A stretch of DNA of 64,000 nt from CAWGJC01 sp965276665 (lineage in GTDB: Bacteria > Pseudomonadota > Alphaproteobacteria > Acetobacterales > Acetobacteraceae): NCBI GenBank assembly GCA_965276665.1, contig OZ255620.1, positions 3,534,001 to 3,598,000 of the forward strand, in the 5' to 3' direction. The notes under the pieces are model-generated. The model saw nothing but the letters and a program-made list of their open reading frames with translations. It was not told the origin of the DNA and did no database searches. Each line of letters starts with the position of its first letter. The stretch's first letter is position 1. Positions 16,655-27,448 of the stretch are shown here, one piece after another. The position numbers and the translations under genes were made by a program.

Positions 16655-17815
16655 CTACCAGTTGGTGTGCGATCCGTCCTTGCGGCTGAAATGCGGGAAT
16701 TCGAAGCCGCGCGGCGGTGCGGCCCTGGCCAATTCCTGCTCGTCGATATCGATGCCGAGGCCCGGCGCGGTCGGGACCGGATAGCGCGCGCCGTCGAGGA
16801 GCGGACGGTTGATGAAGACCGGCGAATCGTGGCGCCCGACATTCTCCCCCGGCGTCTCGCGGCATTCCGACCAGGCGAAATTCGCAACCGCCGCGCCGAG
16901 ATGCACAGTCGCCGCCGTGCAGACCGGGCCGAGCGGGTTGTGCGGCATCAGATCCACATAATGCGCCTCGCACCAGCCGGCGACCTTCATCGCCTCGGTG
17001 AACCCGCCGACATTGCAGATATCGATGCGCGCATATTGCGCGATGTCGCGTTCGATATACGGCAGGAACTGCCATTTCGAGGCGAATTCCTCGCCGAGCG
17101 CGAACGGGATCGGCGTCATGCGCCGCAGCGCCTCATAGGCGCCCGGGGTCTCGTCGCGGATCGGCTCCTCGATCCAGTCGAGCGTGCCGATCGGCATGCG
17201 CTGGCAGAAAGCGGCGGTCTCGGCGACGCTCAGCCGGTGGTGATAGTCGATGCCGAGAATCGCCCGCGATCCCACCGCCTCGCGCACCTTTGCCATCCAC
17301 TCCGCCGTGCCGATCAGCGAATCCCAGGGTTCGAAGCGCGTCGGCGTGTCGGCCGGCGGATCCTTTCGCGGCAGACGGATGCAGGTCCATCCGGCCTCGA
17401 GGAGGCGCTGCGCGAGCTCGGTGATCCGGCCAATCTCGGTCGCCCGCACCGACGCGAAAGTGTCGACGAAATCGCGCTGCTTGCCGCCGAGCAACTGCCA
17501 CACCGGGACGCCGAGCGCCTTTCCCTTGATGTCGTGCAGGGCGATGTCGATCGCGCTGATCGCGGCGGTGAGCACGCGGCCGCCCTCGAAATACTGGCTA
17601 CGATACATTTCCTGCCAGAGCGCGCCGATATTCATCGGGTCGCGTCCGACCAGCCACTCGCCGTAATGCGCGATCGCGCCCGCGACGGCGCGGTCGCGGC
17701 TGGTGAGGCCGGATTCGCCCCAGCCATGCAGCCCGGCATCGGTCGAAACCTTGGCGAGCAGCTGGATGCGGCCATCCACCCAGATCGGAAACGCCTCGAC
17801 GCGCGTGATCCTCAT
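16655..17815 (-). CDS. Enolase-superfamily sugar-acid dehydratase, galactonate dehydratase-like
   Basis: 386 aa. Ligands and catalytic residues are readable: D190 and H192 (LGIDYHHRLS), E216 (DWIEEPI), E242 (ALGEEFASK), and H292 in DLMPHNPLGPVCTAATVHLG. The HNPLGP motif is typical of D-galactonate and related sugar-acid dehydratases in the mandelate racemase subgroup. Expected reaction: loss of water from an aldonic acid to a 2-keto-3-deoxy acid. The start at 17815 (MRITRVEAFPIWVDG) fits the family; upstream in-frame residues are unlikely. It is divergent from the second GntR gene, which heads a Dpp-type importer operon, so the two probably form one regulated island. Confidence 0.88.
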   Translation of the reverse strand: MRITRVEAFPIWVDGRIQLLAKVSTDAGLHGWGESGLTSRDRAVAGAIAHYGEWLVGRDPMNIGALWQEMYRSQYFEGGRVLTAAISAIDIALHDIKGKALGVPVWQLLGGKQRDFVDTFASVRATEIGRITELAQRLLEAGWTCIRLPRKDPPADTPTRFEPWDSLIGTAEWMAKVREAVGSRAILGIDYHHRLSVAETAAFCQRMPIGTLDWIEEPIRDETPGAYEALRRMTPIPFALGEEFASKWQFLPYIERDIAQYARIDICNVGGFTEAMKVAGWCEAHYVDLMPHNPLGPVCTAATVHLGAAVANFAWSECRETPGENVGRHDSPVFINRPLLDGARYPVPTAPGLGIDIDEQELARAAPPRGFEFPHFSRKDGSHTNW

Positions 17816-17947
17816 GCCGTTTTCCCCTTGTGGCCGGCGAGCTGGCCCATTTTGTCGCCAAAACCCGCCCAACGATTTTTATCGATCGTATATCATTTTT
17901 CTCGGTTGACCAGATGTCGATCGGAAACGCTAAGATGATCGGCAGTG

Positions 17948-18634
17948 ATGGAACGCTCCGAGACCGCGCCGGCCCTGGAAGAAGCGCGCAGCCAGTTCGG
18001 CCACGTCTCCGCCCGGCTGCGGGCGGACCTTCTTGCCGGACACTGGCGGTCCGATGCGCGGCTCAAGGTGCGCGACCTTGCCCTGCATTACGGCGTGAGC
18101 GCCGCGCCGATTCGTGAAAGCCTGCAGGAATTGCGCGGCGAGGGGCTCGTGGTGATGGAGCCCAATCGCGGCGCCCGCGTGCGCCCACTCGACGAGCGCC
18201 TCATCATCAACATCTTCGACGTGCGCGAAGCGCTGGAATCATTCCTGACCGAGAGCTTCGCGGCGACCACGTCACCGCATCAGATCGCGGCGCTGGAAGA
18301 GCTCCAGGGCCAGCATGACGACGCGGTGGAGGCCGGGGATTACCCCGCCGCCTTTGTGCTGAACGGCCGTTTCCACCTGCTGATCAACGGCGCCGCGCGC
18401 AACGCGGAAGCCCTCTCCGTGATCGACCGTCATCTCAGCCTGACGCGCGCGTTGCGGCTGGAATGCGGCTTCACCGGGAAGCGCATGCAGACGATCCGGC
18501 GCGAGCACCGCATCCTGATCGACTGCATTCGGAACGGCGACACGCAGGGCGCACGACGCGCCGCAGCGCTGCATGTGCGTTCGTCGCGCGACGACCTCAT
18601 CGAGCGGCTGGGACCGCGTCTGGGACGACGATGA
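17948..18634 (+). CDS. GntR family transcriptional regulator, FCD domain
   Basis: 228 aa. The winged helix (DARLKVRDLALHYGVSAAPIRESLQELRGEGLVVMEPNRGARVRPL) is followed by an FCD domain (NGRFHLLINGAARN, RREHRILIDCIRNGD). A GTG one codon upstream is an alternative start. It lies between a divergent dehydratase gene and the ABC importer genes that start 52 bp later, and probably controls both. A TTGACC at 17906 with a weak TAAGAT at 17931 may be its promoter. Confidence 0.9.
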   Translation: MERSETAPALEEARSQFGHVSARLRADLLAGHWRSDARLKVRDLALHYGVSAAPIRESLQELRGEGLVVMEPNRGARVRPLDERLIINIFDVREALESFLTESFAATTSPHQIAALEELQGQHDDAVEAGDYPAAFVLNGRFHLLINGAARNAEALSVIDRHLSLTRALRLECGFTGKRMQTIRREHRILIDCIRNGDTQGARRAAALHVRSSRDDLIERLGPRLGRR

Positions 18635-18685
18635 TGCCAGCCTGACAAACAACCAGCTGACAAACAAAAAGAATGGGAGGAAATA

Positions 18686-20464
18686 ATGACAAGATCGACG
18701 GAGAGGCTGGGGCGGCGCGCCTTGATGGCGGCCGCGGCGGCCGTCGCGGCGCTGCCAGGCACCCGCGGATCGGCGCAGACCGCCGGCGGTCCGCTCCGCC
18801 CGGTGCCGCGCAACCGCACCTATATCGTCGCGAGCACGGTGGACGGGCCGGTTCTCACCACCGTGAGCAACGCGAATTTCTATGCGGCCGGCGTCGATCT
18901 GCGAAACGGCATGATGTACGCGACCGAGCCGCTGTTCTGGTACGATTTCTTCAAGAACGAGCTCATTCCCTGGCTGGCGGAAAGCTATGCCTATGATGAC
19001 GGTTTCACCGGCCTGACGATCAAGCTGCGCAAGGGCGCGGAATGGAGCGATGGGCATCCCTTCACGGCGCGGGATGTCGCCTATACCTACAACATGCTCG
19101 TCGAGAACGGGCACGGAAAGCGCGACCTGCGCCTCGCCTCGCTCTATGCGGATCGCGTGAAGCAGGCGGAGGTGGTGGATGATCTGACCACGCACATCAC
19201 CTTTACGCGGCCCGATCCGCGGCATCTCTTCGCCGTCACCGTCAATTACTTCGCCTATGGGCCGATGTGGGTCCCCGAGCATGTCTGGAGCAAGGTGGAC
19301 GACAAGGCCGGCTTCGCCTTCTTCGACCTGGAGAAGGGCTGGCCGCTCACCACCTCCGCCTGGAAGATCGTGTCCTCCTCGCCGACGCAGATCGTCTGCG
19401 ACCGGCGCGACGATTGGTGGGGCGCCAAGACGGGGTTCCGCAAGATGCCGGCGCCCGAGCGGATCATCACCGTGCCGAGCATCTCGCGCGACCACATCGC
19501 CGAGATGGCGGTGGCCAACACGATCGACATCTCCACCGACATGCAGGATGTCGGCCTCCTGCAGGAGATGATGAAGCGCAATCCGAAGCTCACCACGTTC
19601 TCCGGCGACAAGCCGCCCTTCGGCAATCTCGACTGGTGGCCGATCTCGCTGTTCTTCAACGCCGCCGATCCGCGCTGGGACGATGTGCGCATCCGCCGGG
19701 CAATGGGATACGCGATGAACGTCAAGCTCATCGTGAATGTGGCGTCGGGCGGCGCGTCGGATGTCAGCCAGACGCCGTTCCCGAACTTCCCGCCTCTGCT
19801 GCCGTTCATCCGCTCCTTCGACGATGTCGTGGCGAAGAACCGGGTGGGCGTCTACGACCTGAAGGAATCCGCCCGGCTGATGACCGAGGCGGGCTATACG
19901 CGAGACGGGCAGAATTTCTGGATCAAGGACGACAAGCGCGCCGGCGGCGACATGCACGGCATCTCGATCGTCAACCAGCTCGGCCCGCTGGTGCAGCAGC
20001 AGCTCCGCAAGGGCGGGTTCGACGTCACCTTCTATTCCACGCCGGATTCCACGCGCATCATGGCGAACGGGCAATGTCCGCTCGTGCTATCCGGCCATTC
20101 CGGCAGCAGCATCTTCGATCCGCTGGCGACGTTGGAGGCGTTCCACTCGAAGAACTTCGCCCCGATCGGCTCGCCGAGCTTCTATTACGCGCGGCAGCGG
20201 AACAAGGAATACGACGCGGCGGTGGACCCGATCTACAACCTCAAGCCGGGCGATCCGGCGATCACGCCGCTCGTCCAAAAAGCGATGGAAATCTGGTACT
20301 CGCTGGTGCCAGAAATCCCGATCCAGCAATATTATCATCGCCTGCCGCTCAACCAGACGTACTGGACCAACTGGCCGAGCACGGCGAACCCCTATATGCC
20401 GCCGGCGCCCAACCATATCAGCACGTCGGTCTACGTCGCGCATATGGTCCAGCCGGTGGCGTGA
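18686..20464 (+). CDS. Dpp-type ABC transporter substrate-binding protein
   Basis: 592 aa, preceded by GGGAGGAAATA. The N-terminus RLGRRALMAAAAAVAALPG has a twin-arginine look (RRALM), so export may be through Tat. SBP_bac_5 landmarks: KLRKGAEWSDGHPFTARDVAYTY, DVRIRRAMGYAMN, LMTEAGYTRDGQNFWIKDD. It binds a peptide or another oligomeric ligand in the periplasm and works with the two permeases and two ATPases that follow. Its length slightly exceeds the usual 500-550 aa. Confidence 0.92.
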   Translation: MTRSTERLGRRALMAAAAAVAALPGTRGSAQTAGGPLRPVPRNRTYIVASTVDGPVLTTVSNANFYAAGVDLRNGMMYATEPLFWYDFFKNELIPWLAESYAYDDGFTGLTIKLRKGAEWSDGHPFTARDVAYTYNMLVENGHGKRDLRLASLYADRVKQAEVVDDLTTHITFTRPDPRHLFAVTVNYFAYGPMWVPEHVWSKVDDKAGFAFFDLEKGWPLTTSAWKIVSSSPTQIVCDRRDDWWGAKTGFRKMPAPERIITVPSISRDHIAEMAVANTIDISTDMQDVGLLQEMMKRNPKLTTFSGDKPPFGNLDWWPISLFFNAADPRWDDVRIRRAMGYAMNVKLIVNVASGGASDVSQTPFPNFPPLLPFIRSFDDVVAKNRVGVYDLKESARLMTEAGYTRDGQNFWIKDDKRAGGDMHGISIVNQLGPLVQQQLRKGGFDVTFYSTPDSTRIMANGQCPLVLSGHSGSSIFDPLATLEAFHSKNFAPIGSPSFYYARQRNKEYDAAVDPIYNLKPGDPAITPLVQKAMEIWYSLVPEIPIQQYYHRLPLNQTYWTNWPSTANPYMPPAPNHISTSVYVAHMVQPVA

Positions 20465-20470
20465 CGACGC

Positions 20471-21472
20471 ATGCTGCGCGCGATCTCCGCCCGGCTCTTT
20501 CTGTTGATCGCCATGGTCTGGACGGCGGCGACAGTGAATTTCTTCGTGCCCCGGCTCGGCGATCGCGACCCGATCGCCGAACGCATGATGGAAATCGCCG
20601 GGCAGGGCGGCGGCACGCTGGCCGGCGTGCAGGACATGATCCATTCCTACCAGGCGCGGTTCGGCCTCGATAAGCCGCTCTGGGAACAGTATCTGCGCTA
20701 CCTGAACAGCGTGCTGCATCTCGATCTCGGCTATTCGATCACCAACTACCCGACGCGCGTCGCCGACCAGATCGCCTACGCGCTGCCCTGGACCATCGGC
20801 CTGCTCGGCACGGCGACGCTGATCGCCTTCTTGCTGGGCACGCTGATCGGCGCGCTCGCCGCCTGGCCCCGCGCGCCGCGCATCTTCCGTGCCGTCATGC
20901 CGCTGTTCATCGTGCTCTCGGCAATCCCGTTCTATCTGCTCGGCCTGGTGCTGGTGTATTTCCTGGCCTTTCGCACCGCGTGGTTCCCGAGCAGCGGCGG
21001 GCATGATCTCACCACCTATCCGGGCTTTACCTGGGTGTATCTGCGGGACGTATTCTTGCATTCGCTGCTGCCGGCTTTCTCCATCGTGATCGCCTCGATC
21101 GGGTTCTGGGCGATCGGCATGCGCAGCATGATGGTGAGCGTGCAGGGCGAGGATTACATGATCTTCGCCGACGCCAAGGGGTTGCGTCCGCGCCGCATCT
21201 TCTTCGGATACGGCATGCGCAATGCGGTGCTGCCGCAGGTGACGGCGCTCGCGCTTTCGCTCGGACGGCTGATAACCGGTTCGGTTCTGGTGGAGACCGT
21301 CTTCGCCTATCCCGGCATCGGCACGCTGCTGTTCGAATCGATCAAGCTCTCCGATTTCTTCACCATCTATGGCTGCGTGCTGGTGCTCGTGCTCGCGACC
21401 GGATTGTCGATGATCGCGATCGACCTGATCTATCCCCTACTGGACCCGCGCGCCCGGGTGGCGCATGGCTGA
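20471..21472 (+). CDS. ABC transporter permease (DppB type)
   Basis: 333 aa. TM1 is RLFLLIAMVWTAATVNFFVPRL, followed by a long periplasmic loop and the C-terminal permease domain with the EAA-like QGEDYMIFADAKGLRPRRIF and TGSVLVETVFAYPGIGTLLFESI, both diagnostic of DppB/OppB. It begins 6 bp after the binding protein and overlaps the next gene by 8 bp. Confidence 0.92.
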   Translation: MLRAISARLFLLIAMVWTAATVNFFVPRLGDRDPIAERMMEIAGQGGGTLAGVQDMIHSYQARFGLDKPLWEQYLRYLNSVLHLDLGYSITNYPTRVADQIAYALPWTIGLLGTATLIAFLLGTLIGALAAWPRAPRIFRAVMPLFIVLSAIPFYLLGLVLVYFLAFRTAWFPSSGGHDLTTYPGFTWVYLRDVFLHSLLPAFSIVIASIGFWAIGMRSMMVSVQGEDYMIFADAKGLRPRRIFFGYGMRNAVLPQVTALALSLGRLITGSVLVETVFAYPGIGTLLFESIKLSDFFTIYGCVLVLVLATGLSMIAIDLIYPLLDPRARVAHG

Positions 21473-22351
21473 CGCGGAGGCGGCGGCGCGCAGCGGGCCG
21501 CGTCACGGCGCCGGGCTCGCCTATCTCGGGCGCAGCGCGCCGTTCGTGACCGGCATGCTTCTTCTTCTGCTGCTGGTGCTGTTCGCCTCGCTCGGGCGCA
21601 TCCTCGTCGACACCAGCCTGGCCGACCCGCTCTCCGCCCTGCCGAACCAGCCGCCCTCCTGGGACACGCCCTTCGGCACCGACAGCCAGGGGCGCGACCT
21701 TCTCGCCGTGCTCGTGCTGGGAAGCTGGCTCACGCTGAAAGTCGGCCTGCTCGCGGGGCTGATGGGCATCGTGCTCGGCACGGCGGTCGGGCTGGTCGCG
21801 GCCTATTACGGCGGATGGACCGATCTGGTGCTGCGTTGGATCGTCGATGTCGGGCTCACGATTCCGCCCTTGCTGATCCTGATCGTCGTCGCGTCGAGCG
21901 TGAAGGGCCATCTCGATTCCACCAGCATGGCGGTCGTCATCGGCCTGCTGTCCTGGTTCGGCCCGGCGCGCCAGATCCGCGCGCAGGCGCTGGTGATGCG
22001 CCGCTCGGGCTACGTGCTGACGGCACAGCTGAGCGGCCGCAACGGCGCGGAGATCATCTTCCTCGAGCTGCTGCCCAATCTGCTTCCCTTCCTGATGGCG
22101 AGCCTGGTTCTCGCCACCTCGGCGGCGATCCTCTCCGAGGTCGGCTTGGAAGCGCTCGGCCTCGGCCCGATGGACGAGCCGACGCTCGGCATGACGGTCT
22201 ACTGGATGCTCTATTATACCGCATTCATGCGCGGCCTCTGGTGGTGGATCCTGGCGCCGATCGCGCTGCTCGTCATCCTGTTCGTCTCGCTCTATCTGAT
22301 CAGCCTCGGTCTTGACGCGTTTGCCAATCCCCGCCTTCGGAAGCAGGCCTG

Positions 22352-22352
<1 letters not shown>
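21465..22352 (+). CDS. ABC transporter permease (DppC type)
   Basis: 295 aa. TM1 at about residues 25-45, PFGTDSQGRDLLAVLVLGSW after it (the DppC/OppC motif), and the coupling loop near RRSGYVLTAQLSGRNGAEII. Pairs with the DppB-type permease. Its stop overlaps the next gene's ATG by one base (TGATG). Confidence 0.92.
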
Positions 22353-23312
<960 letters not shown>

Positions 23313-23329
<17 letters not shown>

Positions 23330-24311
23330 ACTGGCGGGAGCCGGCAAGAGCTATGGCGGCGGCGTGCTCCGCGGTCGGCCGATGCCGGCGCTGCATCCGC
23401 TCACGCTCGAACTGCCGGCGGAACGCTCGCCAATCATTGCCGTGGTCGGTGAGAGCGGCAGCGGGAAGACGACGCTCGGCAATATTTTGCTCGGTCTGAT
23501 CCAGCCGGATGTCGGCGCGCTGCGCTATCGCGGACGCAATGTCGCCGCCTTCGATCGCGGCGAGCGGCGCGCCTTCCGCCGCGCGGTGCAGGCGATCACG
23601 CAGGACCCATTCGCCGCTTTCAATCCGTTCTATCCGGTGGATCATGCGCTGACGGTGCCGATCCGCAAATTCGGCCTCGCATCGACACGCAGGGCGGCAC
23701 GGGAGCTCGCCGCGGCGGCCTGCGCCGAGGTCGGGCTCAATCCGCGCGATACGCTCGGCCGCTATCCGCACCAGCTCAGCGGCGGCCAGCGGCAGCGGCT
23801 GATGGTGGCGCGGGCATTGCTGCTGCGCCCGCATCTGCTGGTCGCCGATGAGCCCGTCTCGATGGTGGATGCATCGTTGCGCGCGACCATTCTCGGCAAT
23901 ATCGTCAAGCTCAATCAGGATCATGGCATCGCCGTCATCTACATCACTCATGACATCACGACCGCCTATCAGGTGGCCGACGAGGTTCTGGTGCTGTTCC
24001 GCGGCCATGTGGTCGAGCGCGGCGACGCGACCACGGTGATCGGCGCGCCGCAGCATCCTTACACCCGGCTTCTGGTGGCCTCGATTCCCTGGCCGGATCT
24101 CGATCGACGCTGGGGCGAGGACGCCGCGATGGCGGGGGAGGGCGCGGAGGCGGAGATCTCGCCCACCGGCTGCCCCTTCGCCTCGCGCTGCCCGGAGGCC
24201 ATGCCGGTCTGCCGCCGTGAGATGCCGCCGACGCTGGCGTACCGCGATGACGCGGCGGCGGCGTGCCATGCGGTGCGGATGAAGCATCAGGCACAAGGAG
24301 CGCCCGCGTGA
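23313..24311 (+). CDS. ABC transporter ATP-binding protein (DppF type)
   Basis: 332 aa from the ATG at 23313 inside the end of the previous gene. Walker A GESGSGKTT, QDPFAAFNPFYPVDH (typical DppF Q-loop), signature LSGGQRQR, Walker B LLVADEPVSMVDASLR, and the C-terminal HPYTRLLVASIP...GCPFASRCPEAMPVC. With the DppD-like protein it forms the ATPase pair, so the importer at 18.7-24.3 kb is complete. A hydrolase gene follows after 34 bp. Confidence 0.93.
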
Positions 24312-24345
24312 CGACAGAACAGGACATGACAGGAGAAACGGGCCG

Positions 24346-25254
24346 ATGAGCGCCGGCGTGGTTGAAGGTAAGGCGGCGTTCGGCGCGTGGGAGACATGGT
24401 ATCGCGTGACGGGCGATCTCGCCTCCGCCAAGCCGCCGCTCGTGACCCTGCATGGCGGTCCCGGCGTGCCGCATAACTACCTGCTCAGCCTCTCGGCGCT
24501 CGCGGATAGCGGCCGCGCCATCATCCATTACGACCAGATCGGCGCCGGGCGTTCCACCCATCTGCGCGACAAGCCGGCGGCGTTCTGGACCGTGTCGCTG
24601 TTCCTCGAAGAACTCGACAATCTCCTGCATCATCTCGGCATCATGGGCGGCTACCATCTGCTCGGCCAGAGCTGGGGCGGGATGCTGGCCTCCGAGCACG
24701 CCGTGCTGCGCCCTGCCGGCCTGCGGTCGCTGGTGATCGCGAATTCGCCGGCCGCCATGGCGCTCTGGCTGCAGGAGGCGAATCTGCTCCGCGCGCTCCT
24801 GCCGCCCGAGGTGCAGGCGACGCTTCTCGCGCATGAAGCCGCCGGCACGACGGACACGGCGGAGTACGAGGCGGCGGTGCGCGTCTTCTACGACCGGCAT
24901 CTCTGCCGCGTGGCCTGGCCGCCCGAGCTCGAAGCGAGCTTCGCCGCGGTGGCCGACGACCCGACCGTCTACCACACGATGAACGGGCCGAGCGAGTTCC
25001 ACTGCATTGGCACCATCCGCGACTGGTCGATCGTGGACCGCGTCGACCGCATCGTCGCGCCGACATTGCTGATTTCCGGGCGGCATGACGAGGCGACCGC
25101 CGCGGTGGTGCAGCCCTTCGCCGATCGCATTCCGAACGCGCGATGGGAGATCTTTGAAGAGTCCAGCCATCTCCCGCATATCGAGGAGACCGCCCGTTAT
25201 CTCACGATGGTCGACGGCTTCATCGCCGCGCACGACGAGGCGCGCATTCCGTGA
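24346..25254 (+). CDS. Proline iminopeptidase-like alpha/beta hydrolase (S33)
   Basis: 302 aa. HGGPGVPHNYLLSL gives the oxyanion-hole HGGPG motif; the nucleophile elbow is GQSWGG (Ser about 107); the acid is in SGRHDEAT and the base in SSHLPHIEE. This is the proline iminopeptidase family, which removes N-terminal residues from short peptides or hydrolyses amino-acid amides. As the last gene after a complete Dpp-type importer it plausibly processes the imported substrate in the cytoplasm. Confidence 0.88.
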   Translation: MSAGVVEGKAAFGAWETWYRVTGDLASAKPPLVTLHGGPGVPHNYLLSLSALADSGRAIIHYDQIGAGRSTHLRDKPAAFWTVSLFLEELDNLLHHLGIMGGYHLLGQSWGGMLASEHAVLRPAGLRSLVIANSPAAMALWLQEANLLRALLPPEVQATLLAHEAAGTTDTAEYEAAVRVFYDRHLCRVAWPPELEASFAAVADDPTVYHTMNGPSEFHCIGTIRDWSIVDRVDRIVAPTLLISGRHDEATAAVVQPFADRIPNARWEIFEESSHLPHIEETARYLTMVDGFIAAHDEARIP

Positions 25255-25291
25255 TCGCAACGCCATGTATGCGCCCGAGCAGAGACGGGGG

Positions 25292-25660
25292 ATGAACGAC
25301 ATCGATTTCACTTAGGTCATCCCCACCCTCCGCATCCTCGACATCGCGAAGGCGGACGAGTTCTATCTCGGACTTCTTGGCTTCTCGGTGGATTGGGATC
25401 ATCGCTTCGACGCGAACGCCCCGCTTTACCGGCAGATCTCGCGCGGCAGCCTGATCCTGCATTTGAGCGAGCATTATGGCGACGACAGCCCGGCATCCAC
25501 ATCCGCGTGACGATGCAGGGTGTCGAGGCGTTTCATGGCGAGATCGCCGCCAAATCCTACCGCTCCAGGCGGCCGGGCTCGAAACCACATCGTGGGGACG
25601 ATCGAGACCGGCGTGATCGGCCCTTTCGGCAATCTCATCCGCTTCTGCGAGCTGTGCGCC
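25292..25660 (+). pseudogene. Glyoxalase/bleomycin-resistance superfamily gene, disrupted
   Basis: After the ATG at 25292 an in-frame TAG (25313) interrupts MNDIDFT*VIPTLRILD. The next stretch reads DIAKADEFYLGLLGFSVDWD, FDANAPLYRQISRGSLILHL and SEHYGDDSP, a normal VOC-domain first half. The frame is then lost. GIHIRVTMQGVEAFHGEIAAK appears in a second frame and IETGVIGPFGNLIRFCEL in a third. The complete domain can be followed but at least one stop and two frameshifts break it. The ancestral protein was about 120 aa. It lies convergent to the acyl-CoA dehydrogenase gene. Confidence 0.85.
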
Positions 25661-25728
25661 AAGCGCATTTTCACCTTCGGTGGACTCGGCGCCGGCCGTC
25701 GCCAATCGATTGCGCCTGACCGCGGCGG

Positions 25729-27417
25729 TCAGATCTGGCGGGTCAGCAATCCGCGGCCGATCACGTTCGCCTGGATTTCGGCGGCGCCCTCGAAAATGTT
25801 CAGGATGCGCGCGTCGCACAGCACGCGGCTGATCTCGTATTCCTGGGCGTAGCCGTTGCCGCCATGCACCTGCAGCCCGGCATCCGCATTGCTCCACGCG
25901 ACGCGCGCCGCCAGCAGCTTCGCCATCCCGGCCTCGATGTCGCAGCGATCGCCGGCGTCCTTCGCCCGCGCCGCAAAATAAGTGAGCTCACGGGCGATCA
26001 CATTCTCCGCCGTCATCATCGCGACCTTGTCCGATACGCGCGGGAAGGAAGCGAGGGACTTGCCGAATTGCCGGCGTTCCGTCGCGTATTTCACCGCGAG
26101 GTCGAGCGCATTGCGGGCGACGCCCACCGCGCGCGCGGCGGTCTGGATGCGGGCCCCTTCAAAGGTGCGCATCAACTGCCGGAAACCCGTGCCGTCTTCG
26201 GCGCCCAGCAGCGCTTCCGCATCGACGGCGAACTCGTCGAAGGAAAGCACGTATTCCTTCATCCCGCGATAGCCGAGCACCGGGATCTCACTGCCGGTGA
26301 GCCCGGGATCGGGGAAAGGATCGCCCGGCGTGCCGCGCGTCTTTGCGGCCAGGAACATCGACAGGCCGGCGAAACCGGGCATTTCCGGGTTGCTGCGCGC
26401 GAGCACCGCCATCAGGTCGCTGCGGGAGGCGTGGGTGATCCAGGTCTTCGATCCGGTGATGCGCCATGCACCGTCATCCGCCTGCTGCGCGCGTGTCTTC
26501 ACCGCGGCCAGGTCGGAGCCGGTATCCGGCTCGGTGAACACGGCTGTGGGCAGCACCGCGCCGGTCGCGACGCCGCGCAGCCAGCGTTCCTTCTGCGCCG
26601 CCGTGCCGTTGGCGCTGATCAGCTCGCCGGCGATCTCCGATCGCGTGCCGAGCGAGCCGGCCGCGATCCAACCGCGGCTCAGCTCCTCGGACACGATGCA
26701 CATCGCGAGCTTGCCGAGCCCGAGCCCGCCATGCGCTTCGTCGATGCAGATGCCGAATACGCCGAGCTCGGCCATCTCCGCGATCAGCGCGTCGGGGATC
26801 AGCGCGTCCTGCAAATGCCATTGATGCGCATGCGGCGCGACCTTCTCGTCGCTGAACCGGCGGAACTGCTCGCGGATCATGTCGAGCGTCTCGTCGCCGA
26901 GCGATTCGTCCGGGCGCCAGCCCTCGGCCACGCGCGCCGCCAGCGCGGCTCGGGCGGCGGCGGTGTTGCCGTTGCGGCAGAACCAGCGCACCGCCGGGTT
27001 CTCCGCCAGCACCGACGCTTCCGCCTCGATGCCAAGATCGACGGGACGCACGATCTCGTTCTGACCCATCGGCAGGCCACCCAGCACCTGCGCGAGGTAT
27101 TCGCCGAACCCGATCTGCAGCACCAGCCGCTCGCCATCGCCGAGCCGGCCGGCCGCGTCGAGGCGGGCGGCCCAGGCCGCAAGCTGATCCAGCCCCTCGA
27201 TCACCGTGGCGGTCCAGGCGAAACCGTGCACGCGCCGCTGCTCCGCCTCCAGCCGCGCGGGGTCGATCCTCGCGCCGTCCGAAACGGCGGCCAGGCAGGC
27301 CTGCCGCGCCTGACGCAGGTAATCGCGCGCCGCCTCGACCGCGGCGCGGGACAGGCCGCAGAGCTCCGCCTCGCTGCCGTGGCTGGGTCTCTCGCCGATC
27401 AAGTCGGCCATTGGCAT
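25729..27417 (-). CDS. mcd: Acyl-CoA dehydrogenase, (2S)-methylsuccinyl-CoA dehydrogenase-like
   Basis: 562 aa from the ATG at 27417, which has GGGAGAGG upstream. About 170 residues precede the normal acyl-CoA dehydrogenase fold. This extension (VHGFAWTATVIEGLDQLAAW, IGFGEYLAQVLGGLPMGQNE, IVRPVDLGIEAEA) is the mark of methylsuccinyl-CoA dehydrogenase of the ethylmalonyl-CoA pathway. The FAD and substrate part follows: TAVFTEPDTGSDLAAVKTRA, WITGSK-like WRITGSKTWITHAS, RRQFGKSLASF, LQVHGGNGYAQEYEISRVLC. Expected reaction: methylsuccinyl-CoA to mesaconyl-C1-CoA. It lies 31 bp after a CoA-transferase-family gene that may use its product. The subfamily is inferred from motifs remembered, not computed. 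Confidence 0.75.
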   Translation of the reverse strand: MPMADLIGERPSHGSEAELCGLSRAAVEAARDYLRQARQACLAAVSDGARIDPARLEAEQRRVHGFAWTATVIEGLDQLAAWAARLDAAGRLGDGERLVLQIGFGEYLAQVLGGLPMGQNEIVRPVDLGIEAEASVLAENPAVRWFCRNGNTAAARAALAARVAEGWRPDESLGDETLDMIREQFRRFSDEKVAPHAHQWHLQDALIPDALIAEMAELGVFGICIDEAHGGLGLGKLAMCIVSEELSRGWIAAGSLGTRSEIAGELISANGTAAQKERWLRGVATGAVLPTAVFTEPDTGSDLAAVKTRAQQADDGAWRITGSKTWITHASRSDLMAVLARSNPEMPGFAGLSMFLAAKTRGTPGDPFPDPGLTGSEIPVLGYRGMKEYVLSFDEFAVDAEALLGAEDGTGFRQLMRTFEGARIQTAARAVGVARNALDLAVKYATERRQFGKSLASFPRVSDKVAMMTAENVIARELTYFAARAKDAGDRCDIEAGMAKLLAARVAWSNADAGLQVHGGNGYAQEYEISRVLCDARILNIFEGAAEIQANVIGRGLLTRQI

Positions 27418-27448
27418 GCCTCTCCCGATGAAACGCGACTGCGGTGCG

